NCBI GenBank assembly: GCA_017477335.1
Contig: JAFUVY010000009.1
Coordinates: 1-51,112, forward strand
Direction: 5' to 3'
Source: Bacteroidales bacterium
GTDB taxonomy: Bacteria; Bacteroidota; Bacteroidia; Bacteroidales; UBA932
Length of the DNA stretch: 51,112 nt
In this document: piece after piece, positions 8,726-17,833 of the stretch
Layout: each line of letters opens with the position of its first letter
How positions within the stretch are numbered: position 1 is the first letter of the stretch
Notes under the pieces: generated by a model
What the model saw: only the letters and a program-made list of their open reading frames with translations
Told to the model about the DNA's origin: nothing
Database searches by the model: none
Position numbers and translations under genes: made by a program

Positions 8726-8733
8726 CAAATATA
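8726..8733 (-). promoter_or_regulatory. Candidate asnS -7 box (TATATTTG)
   Basis: A perfect TAnnTTTG box on the minus strand just after the metG stop. No good TTTG lies 19-21 bases upstream. If used, transcription would start near 8720 and element copy 2 would sit in a leader of about 180 bases before asnS. Confidence 0.4.
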
Positions 8734-8748
8734 GCTGATTTTTGGGCT

Positions 8749-10899
8749 TTATCCTATAGTGGCGCCGTTTGCGAGGACCTCCTGGGGAGTGATGAAGCGC
8801 ATCTTGCCGTCACCCTGGCGGGCCATGAGTATCATGCCGCGGGACTCTATGCCGCGGATGGTACGGGGTGCCAGGTTGGCAAGGATGCATATCTGCTTGC
8901 CCAGCATGTCTTCCGGACTGTAGAACTGGGCTATGCCGGAGACTATGGTCCTGCGGTCCAGGCCAGTGTCTATGGTGAGTTTCAGGAGCTTGTCCGTCTT
9001 GGGAACACGTTCGGCCTCCAGGACAGTTGCCGTGCGGATGTCCATGGCTTCAAACTGCTCAAAACTAATCTCGGACTTCTGCGGCTCCACCTTCTTTGCG
9101 GCTTCGGCCGCAGCCCTTTCGGCCTTTATGGCCTCCAGTTTTGCAATCTGGGCGTCAATAACATCGTCCTCTATCTTCTGGAAAAGGAGAACGGCCTCTC
9201 CCAACTTGTGGCCGGCGGGGAGAAGTTCCGCATCGCCAAGCATATCCCATTTCAGGACAATCCCTTCAGTGGAAGGAACTGTGTGAAGGGCTGCGCTCTC
9301 GCCTTCCCTGTAGAAGTTTTCAGTGGGGACGCCTTCACCTGCGCGGTAGTCATGGCCGGCGTCAATTCCCACGCGGAGGATATTGCGGAGCTTTTCTGCA
9401 CCGAAGGGAGTGAAAGGCTCAAAGGCGATGGCAAGGTCCGCACATATTTGCAGGCAGGTGTAAAGGATGGAAGCGGTGCGGTCCATGTCCGTCTTCGCCA
9501 CCTTCCAGGGCTCCATGTCGGAGATGTATTTGTTGCCGATGCGGGCAATGTTCATGGCCTCCTTGAGAGCCTCGCGGAAGTGGAAGGTCTCCACGTATTT
9601 TTCCAGGGCCTCCCGGCAGGGCTTCACTGCCGCAAGCGTCTCGGCATCAATTGCCTCGGGCTTGAGATTGGCAGGGACCTCGCCGCCAAAGTACTTGTGG
9701 GTGAGCACCACTGCCCTGTTCACGAAGTTTCCGAACACGGCCACAAGCTCGCTGTTGTTGCGGCTCTGGAAGTCCTTCCAGGTGAAGTCATTGTCCTTGG
9801 TTTCCGGAGCATTGGCCGTGAGCACATAACGCAGCACGTCCTCCTGTCCCGGGAAATCCTTTTCGTATTCGTGCACCCACACTGCCCAGCCGCGGGATGT
9901 AGAAATCTTGTCTCCTTCCAGGTTCAGGAACTCGTTTGAAGGCACGTTGTCCGGAAGCACATATTCCCCGTGCGCCTTAAGCATGGAGGGGAACACTATG
10001 CAGTGGAAGACTATATTGTCCTTGCCGATGAAATGCACAAGACGGGTATCATCGCTCTTCCACCATTTCTCCCAGCTTTCCGGGAGGAGTTCCTTGGTGT
10101 TGGACACATAGCCGATGGGGGCGTCAAACCACACGTAAAGCACCTTTCCTTCCGCGCCCTCAACCGGAACGGGAACACCCCAGTCCAGGTCACGGGACAC
10201 GGCACGGGGCTGCAGGCCGCCGTCCAGCCAGCTCTTGCACTGGCCGTAAACGTTGGTCTTCCACTCCTTGTGCTGCTCCAGGATCCAGTCACGGAGCCAG
10301 GGCTCGTACTTGTCCAGCGGAAGGTACCAGTGGGTGGTCTTCTTTTTTATGGGCGTTGCACCGGAAAGCTTGGAATGAGGTTCCAGAAGCTCTTCGGGAG
10401 AAAGGGTGCTTCCGCACTTTTCGCACTGGTCGCCGTAGGCGTTGGGATTGCCGCACTTGGGGCAGGTGCCCACGATGTACCTGTCGGCCAGGAAAGTGTT
10501 GGCTTCCGGGTCAAAGTACTGCTCGGATTCGCGGGTGATGAACTTGCCCTCGTCGTAGAGCTTGCGGAAGAATTTGGACGCATGCTCCTCATGGACGGCC
10601 GACGAAGTCCTGGAATAGATGTCAAAGTTGATTCCAAGGGCGGTGAAAGCATCCTTCATTATCTTGTGATACTTGTCAACGATATCCTGAGGGCTTACTC
10701 CCTGCTCGCGGGCCTTGATTGTAATGGGGACACCGTGCTCGTCGCTGCCGCAGATAAACAGCACGTCCTCTCCCCTCATCCTGAGGTAGCGGACGTAGAT
10801 GTCTCCGGGAATGTAAGCTCCGGCAAGGTGGCCGATATGTACGGGACCGTTGGCGTAGGGAAGCGCGCAGGTCACCAGGGTTCTTTTACTGCCGTTCAT
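8749..10899 (-). CDS. metG: Methionyl-tRNA synthetase
   Basis: A 716-residue class I synthetase charging tRNA-Met. It has the HIGH motif in [10 protein letters not shown] (about residues 20-25), a zinc-knuckle insertion with [18 protein letters not shown], the signature [11 protein letters not shown] in place of canonical KMSKS, and an anticodon-binding helical domain. Residues of about 600-716 are a C-terminal tRNA-binding OB domain (starts [20 protein letters not shown]) that dimerises in family members. Its ATG overlaps the dnaG stop as ATGA (10896-10899). asnS lies downstream, separated by a candidate promoter and structured element copy 2. Confidence 0.95.
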   Translation of the reverse strand: MNGSKRTLVTCALPYANGPVHIGHLAGAYIPGDIYVRYLRMRGEDVLFICGSDEHGVPITIKAREQGVSPQDIVDKYHKIMKDAFTALGINFDIYSRTSSAVHEEHASKFFRKLYDEGKFITRESEQYFDPEANTFLADRYIVGTCPKCGNPNAYGDQCEKCGSTLSPEELLEPHSKLSGATPIKKKTTHWYLPLDKYEPWLRDWILEQHKEWKTNVYGQCKSWLDGGLQPRAVSRDLDWGVPVPVEGAEGKVLYVWFDAPIGYVSNTKELLPESWEKWWKSDDTRLVHFIGKDNIVFHCIVFPSMLKAHGEYVLPDNVPSNEFLNLEGDKISTSRGWAVWVHEYEKDFPGQEDVLRYVLTANAPETKDNDFTWKDFQSRNNSELVAVFGNFVNRAVVLTHKYFGGEVPANLKPEAIDAETLAAVKPCREALEKYVETFHFREALKEAMNIARIGNKYISDMEPWKVAKTDMDRTASILYTCLQICADLAIAFEPFTPFGAEKLRNILRVGIDAGHDYRAGEGVPTENFYREGESAALHTVPSTEGIVLKWDMLGDAELLPAGHKLGEAVLLFQKIEDDVIDAQIAKLEAIKAERAAAEAAKKVEPQKSEISFEQFEAMDIRTATVLEAERVPKTDKLLKLTIDTGLDRRTIVSGIAQFYSPEDMLGKQICILANLAPRTIRGIESRGMILMARQGDGKMRFITPQEVLANGATIG

Positions 10900-12839
10900 T
10901 TCTTTTCTCTTCCTAATTTTCTATTGAGTGTCTTTTTCATTTCTGCAAATTTGCCAAGCTGGACCAAAATCTCATCCTGGCGGGCCCTGGCGGCCGATTC
11001 AAGCTCCTTGTCCAGCCTCTTTTCCATGAGGCATACCCTGTCATAATGGTAGGCTAGGATGGCTTTGGGGACAAAGGTCACAAGCCAGGAGTCGTGGGTG
11101 GTGAGGGCGTCCCGGTAGTTCTTTACCGACAGTTCGTACTCCTCTGTGGTAAGGCGGGCCGTAACATCGGCTACTTCCCTGTCTTCCCCGTCCATCATGG
11201 ACTTTACAATTGTATCCTGCTCCAGGCCCTTGTCATAGAGGGTAAAATAAGCGTCGTATGCCCTTGCATAGACCGGGTTTTCAAACACCACCTCATCCGC
11301 GGCAAGGGCGTCGTCTATGAATTCCGCCACGGTCTGCTCCCCGTCGGGATTGTAAAAATCCGAATCGGATTCAAAATGGAGCAGATCCTTCCCATAATCA
11401 AGGATGAACTCCATAAGGTCCCTCTCACACCGTTCCGTAACGGAAACTTCCGGTATGGCTCCCTGCGGGAGCTCCGGTTTTACCGGCTCGCGAACCTCCT
11501 CCCTGGGCCTGAGCTCTTCCCTGGGCTTTGCCTCCCTGCGGGTCTTTGATACGCGTTCCCGGATTATATCCACCTCTATGCCGAACTTCTTGGCCACGGT
11601 ATCTATATAGACCTGGCGGGTGATGGTGTCCGGGATAAGGGCCACGGTGTCTGCAATCTCGTTGATGAGATTTGCACGGCGCAGGGGGTCGTCTCCTGCC
11701 TCGGAAAGGCGAAGGTCCGTCTTGAAGGCTACGCCGTCCTTCTCGTTATCGGCAATGAACTCCTTTATTTCCTCAAGGGTGTGCTTGCGGGAGTAGGAAT
11801 CGGGGTCGTCGCCGTCAGGGAGGAACACTACGCGGGGATTCATGCCCTCCTTGAGGATCATGTCAATGGCACGGATGGCGGCATGGAGGCCGGCGCTGTC
11901 ACCGTCGTACATGATGGTGACGTTGTTTGTGAACCTGCGGATTATGCGTATCTGCTCCTCCGTAAGGGAAGTGCCGCTGGAGGCCACGCAGTTGGTGATT
12001 CCCGCCTGATGCATGGAAAGAACGTCCAGATAGCCTTCCATAAGGTAGCACCTGTCTTCCTTGGAGATGGAGGTCTTGGCAAAGTAAATTCCGTAGAGGG
12101 AACGGGACTTGACGTAAATCTCCGACTCCTTGGAATTGACGTACTTTGCAATTTTGTCCGACTTTTCCTTGAGGAGGGTTCTGCCGCCAAAGGCAATGAT
12201 GCGGCCGCTTACGGAGTGGACGGGGAAGATTACCCTTTCGTAGAAGCGGTCGTGAAGGCTTCCGTCGCTTTCCCATTTGGAGCAAAGTCCGGTTTCTTCC
12301 AGATACTCATCCTTGTATCCGGCAGCCCTTGCCGCAGTGGTAAAGGATTCCTTGTCCCTGGGAGCCCATCCAAGGCCCCATTTCTCAATGGTTTCGTCCA
12401 AAAGGCCGCGGGAGCGGAAATACTGATAGCCGATAGCTCTGCCCTCTCCCTGAAGCAGCTGCTCCCGGAAGAATTTCCCCGCAAATTCCGTCGCGGCAAG
12501 CAGGCTTTCGTTTCTCTGGCGGGCTGCAATCTGGTCCGCAGTTTCTTCCTGCTCCTTTACCTCTATGTTGTACTTTTTGGCAAGGTAACGAAGGGCTTCC
12601 GGGTAGGTAAGCCTCTCATAATCCATCAGGAAGCCAACGGCCGTGCCGGCTTTTCCGCAGCCGAAGCATTTGTAAATGCCGCGGGATGGGGTCACGTGGA
12701 AGGAGGGAGTTTTCTCATTGTGGAAAGGGCAGCATGCCACATAACTGGATCCGCGCCGCTTTAGCGACACGAACTCTCCCACCACCTCTTCTACCTTGGC
12801 GGTCTCCAGTATGGTATCTACCGTTTCCCTGGGAATCAT
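10896..12839 (-). CDS. dnaG: DNA primase
   Basis: A 647-residue primase that makes RNA primers for replication. It has an N-terminal CHC2 zinc ribbon (Cys37, His40, Cys58, Cys61 in [18 protein letters not shown] and [10 protein letters not shown]), the catalytic core with FGGRTL, and a TOPRIM fold with [14 protein letters not shown] and the metal-binding MYDGDSAG. After about residue 430 comes a charged linker ([16 protein letters not shown]) and an alpha-helical C-terminal domain of the helicase-interacting type. It starts 1 base after the stop of a small membrane-protein gene and overlaps metG by ATGA, giving one operon. Confidence 0.95.
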   Translation of the reverse strand: MIPRETVDTILETAKVEEVVGEFVSLKRRGSSYVACCPFHNEKTPSFHVTPSRGIYKCFGCGKAGTAVGFLMDYERLTYPEALRYLAKKYNIEVKEQEETADQIAARQRNESLLAATEFAGKFFREQLLQGEGRAIGYQYFRSRGLLDETIEKWGLGWAPRDKESFTTAARAAGYKDEYLEETGLCSKWESDGSLHDRFYERVIFPVHSVSGRIIAFGGRTLLKEKSDKIAKYVNSKESEIYVKSRSLYGIYFAKTSISKEDRCYLMEGYLDVLSMHQAGITNCVASSGTSLTEEQIRIIRRFTNNVTIMYDGDSAGLHAAIRAIDMILKEGMNPRVVFLPDGDDPDSYSRKHTLEEIKEFIADNEKDGVAFKTDLRLSEAGDDPLRRANLINEIADTVALIPDTITRQVYIDTVAKKFGIEVDIIRERVSKTRREAKPREELRPREEVREPVKPELPQGAIPEVSVTERCERDLMEFILDYGKDLLHFESDSDFYNPDGEQTVAEFIDDALAADEVVFENPVYARAYDAYFTLYDKGLEQDTIVKSMMDGEDREVADVTARLTTEEYELSVKNYRDALTTHDSWLVTFVPKAILAYHYDRVCLMEKRLDKELESAARARQDEILVQLGKFAEMKKTLNRKLGREKK

Positions 12840-12840
12840 G

Positions 12841-13146
12841 CTATTCCTTCCTGAAATCCACTTCCTTGGCGTCCGACAGGTCCGTAACGGTTATCTTTCC
12901 GTCGTCCTGCACCGGCTCCGTTTCTATTCCGGAGTCCTCCTGCCTGCGCTCCTGGCGTTCCTGACGCTTCTGATACCGCAGGACCCTTATCTGAAGGAAG
13001 ACGTCCCGGAGATAGTATATTATCAAAACAAGGCCCAAAAACCTTGCCAGGAAGCTGTCCCAGGTAAGCATCCACACACCCACAGCCGTAAAGCAAAGGT
13101 CTTTGAATATCTGCCACTTGGGATCCCTGTAACTGAATGTCATCAT
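12841..13146 (-). CDS. Small membrane protein of unknown function
   Basis: A 101-residue protein, not recognised. Residues of about 14-47 are hydrophobic (DLCFTAVGVWMLTWDSFLARFLGLVLIIYY in part) and could form one or two membrane helices. They are followed by a basic Arg/Gln-rich helix (RYQKRQERQERRQED) and an acidic tail. Two consecutive ATG codons (13146 and 13143) can start it. A TACCTTTG -7 box lies 20 bases upstream, and dnaG begins 1 base after its stop, so it appears to lead the dnaG-metG operon. Confidence 0.75.
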   Translation of the reverse strand: MMTFSYRDPKWQIFKDLCFTAVGVWMLTWDSFLARFLGLVLIIYYLRDVFLQIRVLRYQKRQERQERRQEDSGIETEPVQDDGKITVTDLSDAKEVDFRKE

Positions 13147-13166
13147 AGCTTGAACTTTTTAACCTG

Positions 13167-13174
13167 CAAAGGTA
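13167..13174 (-). promoter_or_regulatory. Candidate -7 box for the dnaG-metG operon
   Basis: TACCTTTG on the minus strand, about 20 bases before the small membrane protein's ATG and between it and the DUF1015 stop. The -33 position has only a weak TTGA-like sequence, so this is a partial match to the consensus. Confidence 0.4.
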
Positions 13175-13183
13175 GTAAAAAAA

Positions 13184-14425
13184 TCAGTCAAGGGAGTGAA
13201 TTGCAAGGCCGCTTCTGAGTTTGGGTTCAAACCATGTTGTTTTGGGAGGCATGATATTGCCGGTGTCCGCAATGCGTATAAGCTGGTCCATGGACACGGG
13301 GTAAAGGGCAAAGGCCACTTTCATCTCCCCGGAATCCACCCTGCCGGAAAGTTCCCCAAGGCCGCGGATTCCGCCCACGAAGTCTATCCTCTTGTCTGTA
13401 CGCAAATCCTTTATTCCCAAGAGCTTGTCCAGCACAAGGCTGCTGAGCACCGTCACGTCCAGAACGCCTATGGGGTCCGAGTCGTCGTATGTCCCCGGCT
13501 TCGCCGTAAGGCTGTACCACTTCCCTTCCAGATACATGGAGAAGTTGTGGAGTCCGGTGGGAGCGGTTTCCCCGGCGGGACGCTCGGCTACGGTGAAATC
13601 CGCCTCAAGGGCATGCAGGAAATCGCCGGCGCCAAGGCCGTTAAGATCTTTCACCACACGGTTGTAGTCCATTATGGCAAGCTGGCTCTGGGGGAAGCAC
13701 ACCGCCATGAACCAGTTGTACTCTTCCTCGCCGGTATGGTGCGGATTGGCGGCCTTTTTCTCTGCTCCCACGCGGGCGGCGGCCGCAGTGCGGTGATGGC
13801 CGTCGGCAACGTAAAACGCATCCACCCGGGTGGTGAATATTTCCGTAATCCGGGCTACCGTTTCCGGGGCCGATATTACCCAGAAGCGGTGCGTGAAGCC
13901 GTTCTCGTCCACAAAGGAGTACTCCGGTTCCCCGGCCGATGCGGACGCGACGATGCCGTTCAGCTCCCGGTTATCTTTATAGGCAAAGAAGACGGGCTCT
14001 ATGTTGGCGTTCTGGATACGGACGTGGACCATGCGGTCGTCCTCCTTGTCCTTGCGGGTGAGTTCGTGCTTTTTGATGACCCCGGAGGCATAGTCGTCCG
14101 TGTGGGCGCAAAGGACCAGGCCGTACTGCGTACGCGAGCCCATGGTCTGGGCATAGACATAGTACTGCTCCGCCTTGTCCTTAACCAGCCACCCGCGCTC
14201 TTTCCAGGCCTTGAAGTTCTCCACGGCCTTGTCGTAGGTGCGCTGCTCGTGCTCTCCGGCAATTGGAGTAAAGTCTATTTCCGGTTTGGTGATGTGAAGG
14301 AGGCTTTTCTCCCCGGCCATCTGCAGGGCTTCTTCAGAGTTAAGAACGTCGTACGGCGGAGCCGCGACCTCCGTCACCAGCTCCCGTGGCGGCCTTATCG
14401 CCGCAAAAGGCTTTACTGTTACCAT
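13184..14425 (-). CDS. DUF1015 family protein
   Basis: A 413-residue protein of the DUF1015 family (conserved N-terminal KPFAAIRPP and AAPPYDVLN, central YVADGHHRTAAAARVG). The DGHHR motif is the hallmark. Family members have no firmly established reaction; some annotations suggest ParB-like or kinase-like ties. In Bacteroidota the gene commonly sits beside serA and serC, and it does so here (serA lies 169 bases upstream across structured element copy 3), which suggests a link to serine metabolism. That link is inference. Translation begins with MVTVKPFAAI. Confidence 0.9.
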   Translation of the reverse strand: MVTVKPFAAIRPPRELVTEVAAPPYDVLNSEEALQMAGEKSLLHITKPEIDFTPIAGEHEQRTYDKAVENFKAWKERGWLVKDKAEQYYVYAQTMGSRTQYGLVLCAHTDDYASGVIKKHELTRKDKEDDRMVHVRIQNANIEPVFFAYKDNRELNGIVASASAGEPEYSFVDENGFTHRFWVISAPETVARITEIFTTRVDAFYVADGHHRTAAAARVGAEKKAANPHHTGEEEYNWFMAVCFPQSQLAIMDYNRVVKDLNGLGAGDFLHALEADFTVAERPAGETAPTGLHNFSMYLEGKWYSLTAKPGTYDDSDPIGVLDVTVLSSLVLDKLLGIKDLRTDKRIDFVGGIRGLGELSGRVDSGEMKVAFALYPVSMDQLIRIADTGNIMPPKTTWFEPKLRSGLAIHSLD

Positions 14426-14452
14426 AGTAATATCTTATTGAAAGATGTTGTA

Positions 14453-14570
14453 AGGTAATGGTATGTTGTTCAATGAACCCATGGCCACCCTCGGCCGTGT
14501 AAGAGGGAGGGGCCCATCGCAGATGGGAGGGGTCGCGTAGCGACGGTTCATGAACAATATACCATTACCT
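14453..14570 (+). repeat. Structured intergenic element, copy 3, between serA and DUF1015
   Basis: Long arms 14453-14479 and 14545-14570 pair over 26 positions with one G-U pair on the plus strand and one bulged A. Between them, reading plus: CCCTC/GAGGG hairpin (14488-14492 with 14503-14507), AGGGG, CCCATC/GATGGG hairpin (14513-14518 with 14522-14527), AGGGG, TCGC/GCGA hairpin (14533-14543), closing arm. The 5' part of the core is identical to copy 2, but hairpins 2 and 3 differ in sequence while keeping pairing. The GGGAGGGG strand is opposite to the serC-serA-DUF1015 genes. No T-run follows, so it does not look like an ordinary terminator. Confidence 0.75.
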
Positions 14571-14594
14571 GCATGCATTAATTAACCTGGAGAC

Positions 14595-15515
14595 TCATTT
14601 ATTGACCTGGAAACGGCGGTTGCCGGTGGCAAAGAAGTCCGCTATCTGGCGAGCGGCGGCAAGGCCGGCGTTGATATTGGCCTCGGCGGTCTGGGCACCC
14701 ATCTTCTTGGGCGTTGCAAACACGCGCGTACCCAACTTCTCCGTCAGTGCGGCGTAGTTGTCCGGCATGACGTCCGTAACGTACTTCAGGTCCGGACGCT
14801 CTTCCAGAGCCTTGGCAAGGCCCTCCTCGTCCACCACTTCCTTCCTTGCGGTATTCACCAGTACGGCACCCTTGGGCATGGAACGCACAAGGTCATAGCC
14901 AATGGAGCCGATGGTCTCCGGAAGGGCGGGGATGTGGACGGAAAGGTAGTCGGACGTGGAGTAGAGCTCCTCTATGGAATGGACGGGGGTTGCTCCGGCC
15001 TGCTCTATCTGAGTGTCCGTAAGGAAGGGATCCAGGGCCTGCACCTTCATGCCAAGGGCCGCGGCCTTCTGTCCAACCAGCCGTCCCACGTTGCCGAACG
15101 CCTGGACGCCAAGGGTTTTGCCCGCAAGTTCAGAACCCGTGGCAGGGGTAAACTGGGTCCTTGCCATGTAAATCATAAGGCCTATGGCAAGTTCCGCAAC
15201 GGCATTGGCATTCTGTCCGGGAGTGTTCATTACCACAATCCCCCGGGCCGATGCCGCCGCAAGGTCCACGTTGTCGTATCCGGCGCCGGCCCTGACAACT
15301 ATTTTCAGGGACGGGGCGGCGGCTATGACATCGGCCGTTACCTTGTCCGAACGGACGATGAGGGCGTCGGCGTCTAGGGCGGCGGCTATGAGCTCCGCCT
15401 CTCCGGGATACTTTTCCAGTTTTTCAACGCTGTGCCCGGCTTCCCGCAGGATGGATTCTATGCCTTCTACGGCAGCTGCCGCAAAAGGTTTCTGGGTTGC
15501 AATAAGGACTTTCAT
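14595..15515 (-). CDS. serA: D-3-phosphoglycerate dehydrogenase
   Basis: A 306-residue NAD-dependent enzyme for the first step of serine synthesis, oxidising 3-phosphoglycerate to 3-phosphohydroxypyruvate. It is the short form without an ACT domain. Substrate-loop residues RAGAGYDNVD, the nucleotide-binding segment GVQAFGNVGRLVGQKAA and the catalytic-Arg segment NTARKEVVDEEGLA are seen. At the place where most 2-hydroxyacid dehydrogenases have TPHxGA with the catalytic His, this protein reads ATPKKMGAQTAEAN, with Lys where the His is expected. serC is 3 bases upstream, which supports the assignment. Confidence 0.9.
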   Translation of the reverse strand: MKVLIATQKPFAAAAVEGIESILREAGHSVEKLEKYPGEAELIAAALDADALIVRSDKVTADVIAAAPSLKIVVRAGAGYDNVDLAAASARGIVVMNTPGQNANAVAELAIGLMIYMARTQFTPATGSELAGKTLGVQAFGNVGRLVGQKAAALGMKVQALDPFLTDTQIEQAGATPVHSIEELYSTSDYLSVHIPALPETIGSIGYDLVRSMPKGAVLVNTARKEVVDEEGLAKALEERPDLKYVTDVMPDNYAALTEKLGTRVFATPKKMGAQTAEANINAGLAAARQIADFFATGNRRFQVNK

Positions 15516-15518
15516 ATC

Positions 15519-16595
15519 TTAGGCGTTCTGTTTTTCAAATTCTTTCATGCAGTCCACAAGGGCCTGGACGTCTTCCAGGGAGCAGGCGTTGTACAGGGAA
15601 GCCCTGAAGCCGCCCACGCTGCGGTGACCCTTGACGCCAACCATGCCGCACTCCTTGGCGTATGCCATAAAGGCGTCCTGGAGCTCCTCCTTGCCCGGAG
15701 CCATGACAAAGCAGACATTCATAATGGAGCGGTCCTCCTTTGCCGCGGTACCTGTAAAGAGGCTGTTGCGGTCTATCTCTCCGTACAGGAGTTCCGCCTT
15801 GGCCAGGTTCCTCTTGTAGATGGCCTCTACGCCGCCCTGGTCCTTGATCCAGTGGAGGGTCTGATTCATCACGTAGATGGCAAATACGGGAGGGGTGTTG
15901 AACATGGAGAGCTTGTCCACGTGGGTGCGGTAATCCAGCATTGTGGGAATGTGGCGGGACACGCGGCCAAGGGCGTCCTTGCGCACAATTGCAAAGATGA
16001 CTCCGGCAGGGCCCACGTTCTTCTGGGCGCCGCCGTAGATGAGGTCATACTTGGAAACGTCCACGGGGCGGGACATGATGTCGGAAGACATGTCCGCTAT
16101 GAGGGGGCAGGGGCAGTCCAAATCTTCATGAATCTCCGTACCATAGATGGTGTTGTTGGTGGTGACGTGCAGATAGTCAAGGTCTGCGGGAATGTCAAAA
16201 CCCTTGGGAATGTAGCTGTAGTTCTTGTCCTTGGAGCAGGCAATGGCATAGGCCTCGCCTATTCCCTGAGCTTCCACAAGGGCTTTGTGAGCCCATACGC
16301 CGGTGTCCAGATACGCGGCCTTCTTCTCCAGGAAGTTCATGGCCACATACAGGAACTGGAGGGAGGCGCCGCCGCCCAGGAACACCACCTCGTGGGTGTC
16401 CGGGATGTGGAGGAGTTCCTTCCAGAGGGCGCGGGTTTCGTCCATCACGGCGTCCCATTCCTTGGTACGGTGAGAGATTGAAAGCAGCGAAACGCCGGTT
16501 CCGCTGAAGTCCCTGAGGGCTTCAATTGTATTGTCTATGGCACTCTGGGGCAAAAGACAGGGCCCCGCATTGAAAACATGTACTTTTTTTGACAT
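15519..16595 (-). CDS. serC: Phosphoserine aminotransferase
   Basis: A 358-residue pyridoxal-phosphate enzyme converting 3-phosphohydroxypyruvate and glutamate to phosphoserine and 2-oxoglutarate. The N-terminus has the SerC hallmark [13 protein letters not shown]. The cofactor lysine lies in [16 protein letters not shown], and [20 protein letters not shown] near the C-terminus is also typical. It sits between yigZ (4-base gap) and serA (3-base gap) as a serine-synthesis operon. Confidence 0.95.
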   Translation of the reverse strand: MSKKVHVFNAGPCLLPQSAIDNTIEALRDFSGTGVSLLSISHRTKEWDAVMDETRALWKELLHIPDTHEVVFLGGGASLQFLYVAMNFLEKKAAYLDTGVWAHKALVEAQGIGEAYAIACSKDKNYSYIPKGFDIPADLDYLHVTTNNTIYGTEIHEDLDCPCPLIADMSSDIMSRPVDVSKYDLIYGGAQKNVGPAGVIFAIVRKDALGRVSRHIPTMLDYRTHVDKLSMFNTPPVFAIYVMNQTLHWIKDQGGVEAIYKRNLAKAELLYGEIDRNSLFTGTAAKEDRSIMNVCFVMAPGKEELQDAFMAYAKECGMVGVKGHRSVGGFRASLYNACSLEDVQALVDCMKEFEKQNA

Positions 16596-16599
16596 GGTG

Positions 16600-17205
16600 T
16601 TATAAGTTTAGTTCCGATATTTGGGCAACGCCGTCCAGGCGCTGCATGAAATTATCCGTTTCCGACAGTCTCACCGTTACCGCAAGGCTGCATTTTTCTC
16701 CAAAGTCCTGTCCCCTCTGCGGCAGGTCCATATCCTTGAGGACCTTCATCACCGCATTCATCTGATGGTAGTCAAACTCCAGGCGGAAGTGCCTGGAGGC
16801 CACCTTTTCCACTACCGTGGCGGCGGACAGGGCATCGGCCGATGAACTTTTGTACGCCCTTATGAGCCCCGGGATTCCCAGCTTGATGCCGCCGAAATAG
16901 CGCACTACCACGATGAGGATGTCGCTGAGGCCGGCGGAGACAATCTGGCCCAGGATGGGACGTGCGGCACTGCCGGATGGCTCGCCGTCGTCGCTGGCAC
17001 GCCAAACATCGGCCTTGTACCCAAGCCGATAAGCGTAGCAGTGGTGGCGGGCGTCGTGGTACTCCTTGCGTAGGGAAGCCACTATCTCCCGCACCTCCTG
17101 CTCCGTTTCCACCGGGTAGGCAAAAGCCAGGAAGCGGGAACCGTTGTCCTTGAACAGTCCCCTGGAGGGTGCCGCAATGCTTTTATATACGTCGTACGCA
17201 GACAT
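16600..17205 (-). CDS. YigZ/IMPACT family protein
   Basis: A 201-residue member of the UPF0029/IMPACT family. The signature is visible at about residues 75-115 ([17 protein letters not shown] then [20 protein letters not shown]). A smaller C-terminal domain follows. Bacterial homologues have been linked loosely to translation or stress, and no reaction is established. It is the first gene of the serC-serA operon, with its own promoter candidate in the 73-base divergent gap. Confidence 0.9.
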   Translation of the reverse strand: MSAYDVYKSIAAPSRGLFKDNGSRFLAFAYPVETEQEVREIVASLRKEYHDARHHCYAYRLGYKADVWRASDDGEPSGSAARPILGQIVSAGLSDILIVVVRYFGGIKLGIPGLIRAYKSSSADALSAATVVEKVASRHFRLEFDYHQMNAVMKVLKDMDLPQRGQDFGEKCSLAVTVRLSETDNFMQRLDGVAQISELNL

Positions 17206-17225
17206 CGGGAACGAAATTAATCATT

Positions 17226-17259
17226 TTTGAGTGTTTGTGCAAAATTATTAGTACCTTTG
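17226..17259 (+). promoter_or_regulatory. Putative promoter of the pRiA4b-like gene and miaA
   Basis: TTTG at 17226-17229 and TACCTTTG at 17252-17259, with a slightly long 22-base spacer, about 20 bases before the ATG at 17279. It overlaps the divergent yigZ promoter. Confidence 0.45.
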
Positions 17260-17268
17260 GGCCGCAAA
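17240..17268 (-). promoter_or_regulatory. Putative yigZ-serC-serA promoter
   Basis: On the minus strand TTTG (17265-17268), a 17-base spacer and TAATTTTG (17240-17247), a perfect TAnnTTTG. Expected transcription starts about 29 bases before the yigZ ATG. It interleaves with the opposing promoter for the plus-strand genes. Confidence 0.45.
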
Positions 17269-17278
17269 ACGCCAGAAT

Positions 17279-17833
17279 ATGACTTTCAGGATAAGAGTAA
17301 CCCTTACGGGCATCAAAGGTTTTTACCGCGTATATGAAGTGAACGGAGACACCACGCTGTACACTCTTCACAAGCGTCTCCGCGAGGATTTGGAGTTCCC
17401 CCAGGACCAGCTGATCCTGTTCAAAGGACTTGACATAACAGGGGAAGTGACAGGACGTTACGGCCTGTTTGACCTGGGCTGCGGCACCGTGGACAGCGTG
17501 TCCCTGGAAAAGGCCGTCATGGACGGAGCCACTGACTTCGTGTACTTCTACGACGCCACCAACAAAAAGAGCGTGAACATTACCGTGGAGGGCGAGGCGG
17601 AGTCTTCCAAGGCCACCGCGGAAAACCCTGTCCTGACAGACGTCAAGGGCCCCAATCCCATAGAGTTCGAGAACGGCTACGTAGCCTTCGAGGATCTTCC
17701 CGAACGCCGCCGCATCCTCCCCTCCGAAGATGACGACGAGGACTTTGACGACGAAGACGACGAAGAAGACGACGAGGAAGAGGATGAGGAAGACGAGGAC
17801 GGCAAGGAAATCTTTGACGAGGGCGAGCAGTAG
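17279..17833 (+). CDS. Plasmid pRiA4b ORF-3-like protein with long acidic tail
   Basis: A 184-residue protein. The first 130 residues match the pRiA4b ORF-3/IS1096 passenger-like family (begins FRIRVTLTGIKGFYRVYEV, then TLYTLHKRLREDLEF and a VYFYDATNKK segment). Despite that name, no transposase or transposon end is near, and in Bacteroidales such genes are ordinary chromosomal genes. The last 45 residues are almost all Asp and Glu (DDDEDFDDEDDEEDDEEEDE in part). Its TAG overlaps the miaA GTG by 1 base, so the two are probably cotranslated. The function is unknown. Confidence 0.8.
   Translation: MTFRIRVTLTGIKGFYRVYEVNGDTTLYTLHKRLREDLEFPQDQLILFKGLDITGEVTGRYGLFDLGCGTVDSVSLEKAVMDGATDFVYFYDATNKKSVNITVEGEAESSKATAENPVLTDVKGPNPIEFENGYVAFEDLPERRRILPSEDDDEDFDDEDDEEDDEEEDEEDEDGKEIFDEGEQ

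Noticed and set aside
17279..17833. Transposon passenger gene (IS1096/pRiA4b naming)
   Set aside because: No transposase, inverted ends or target duplication are nearby. The gene is coupled to miaA, so I do not call a mobile element.
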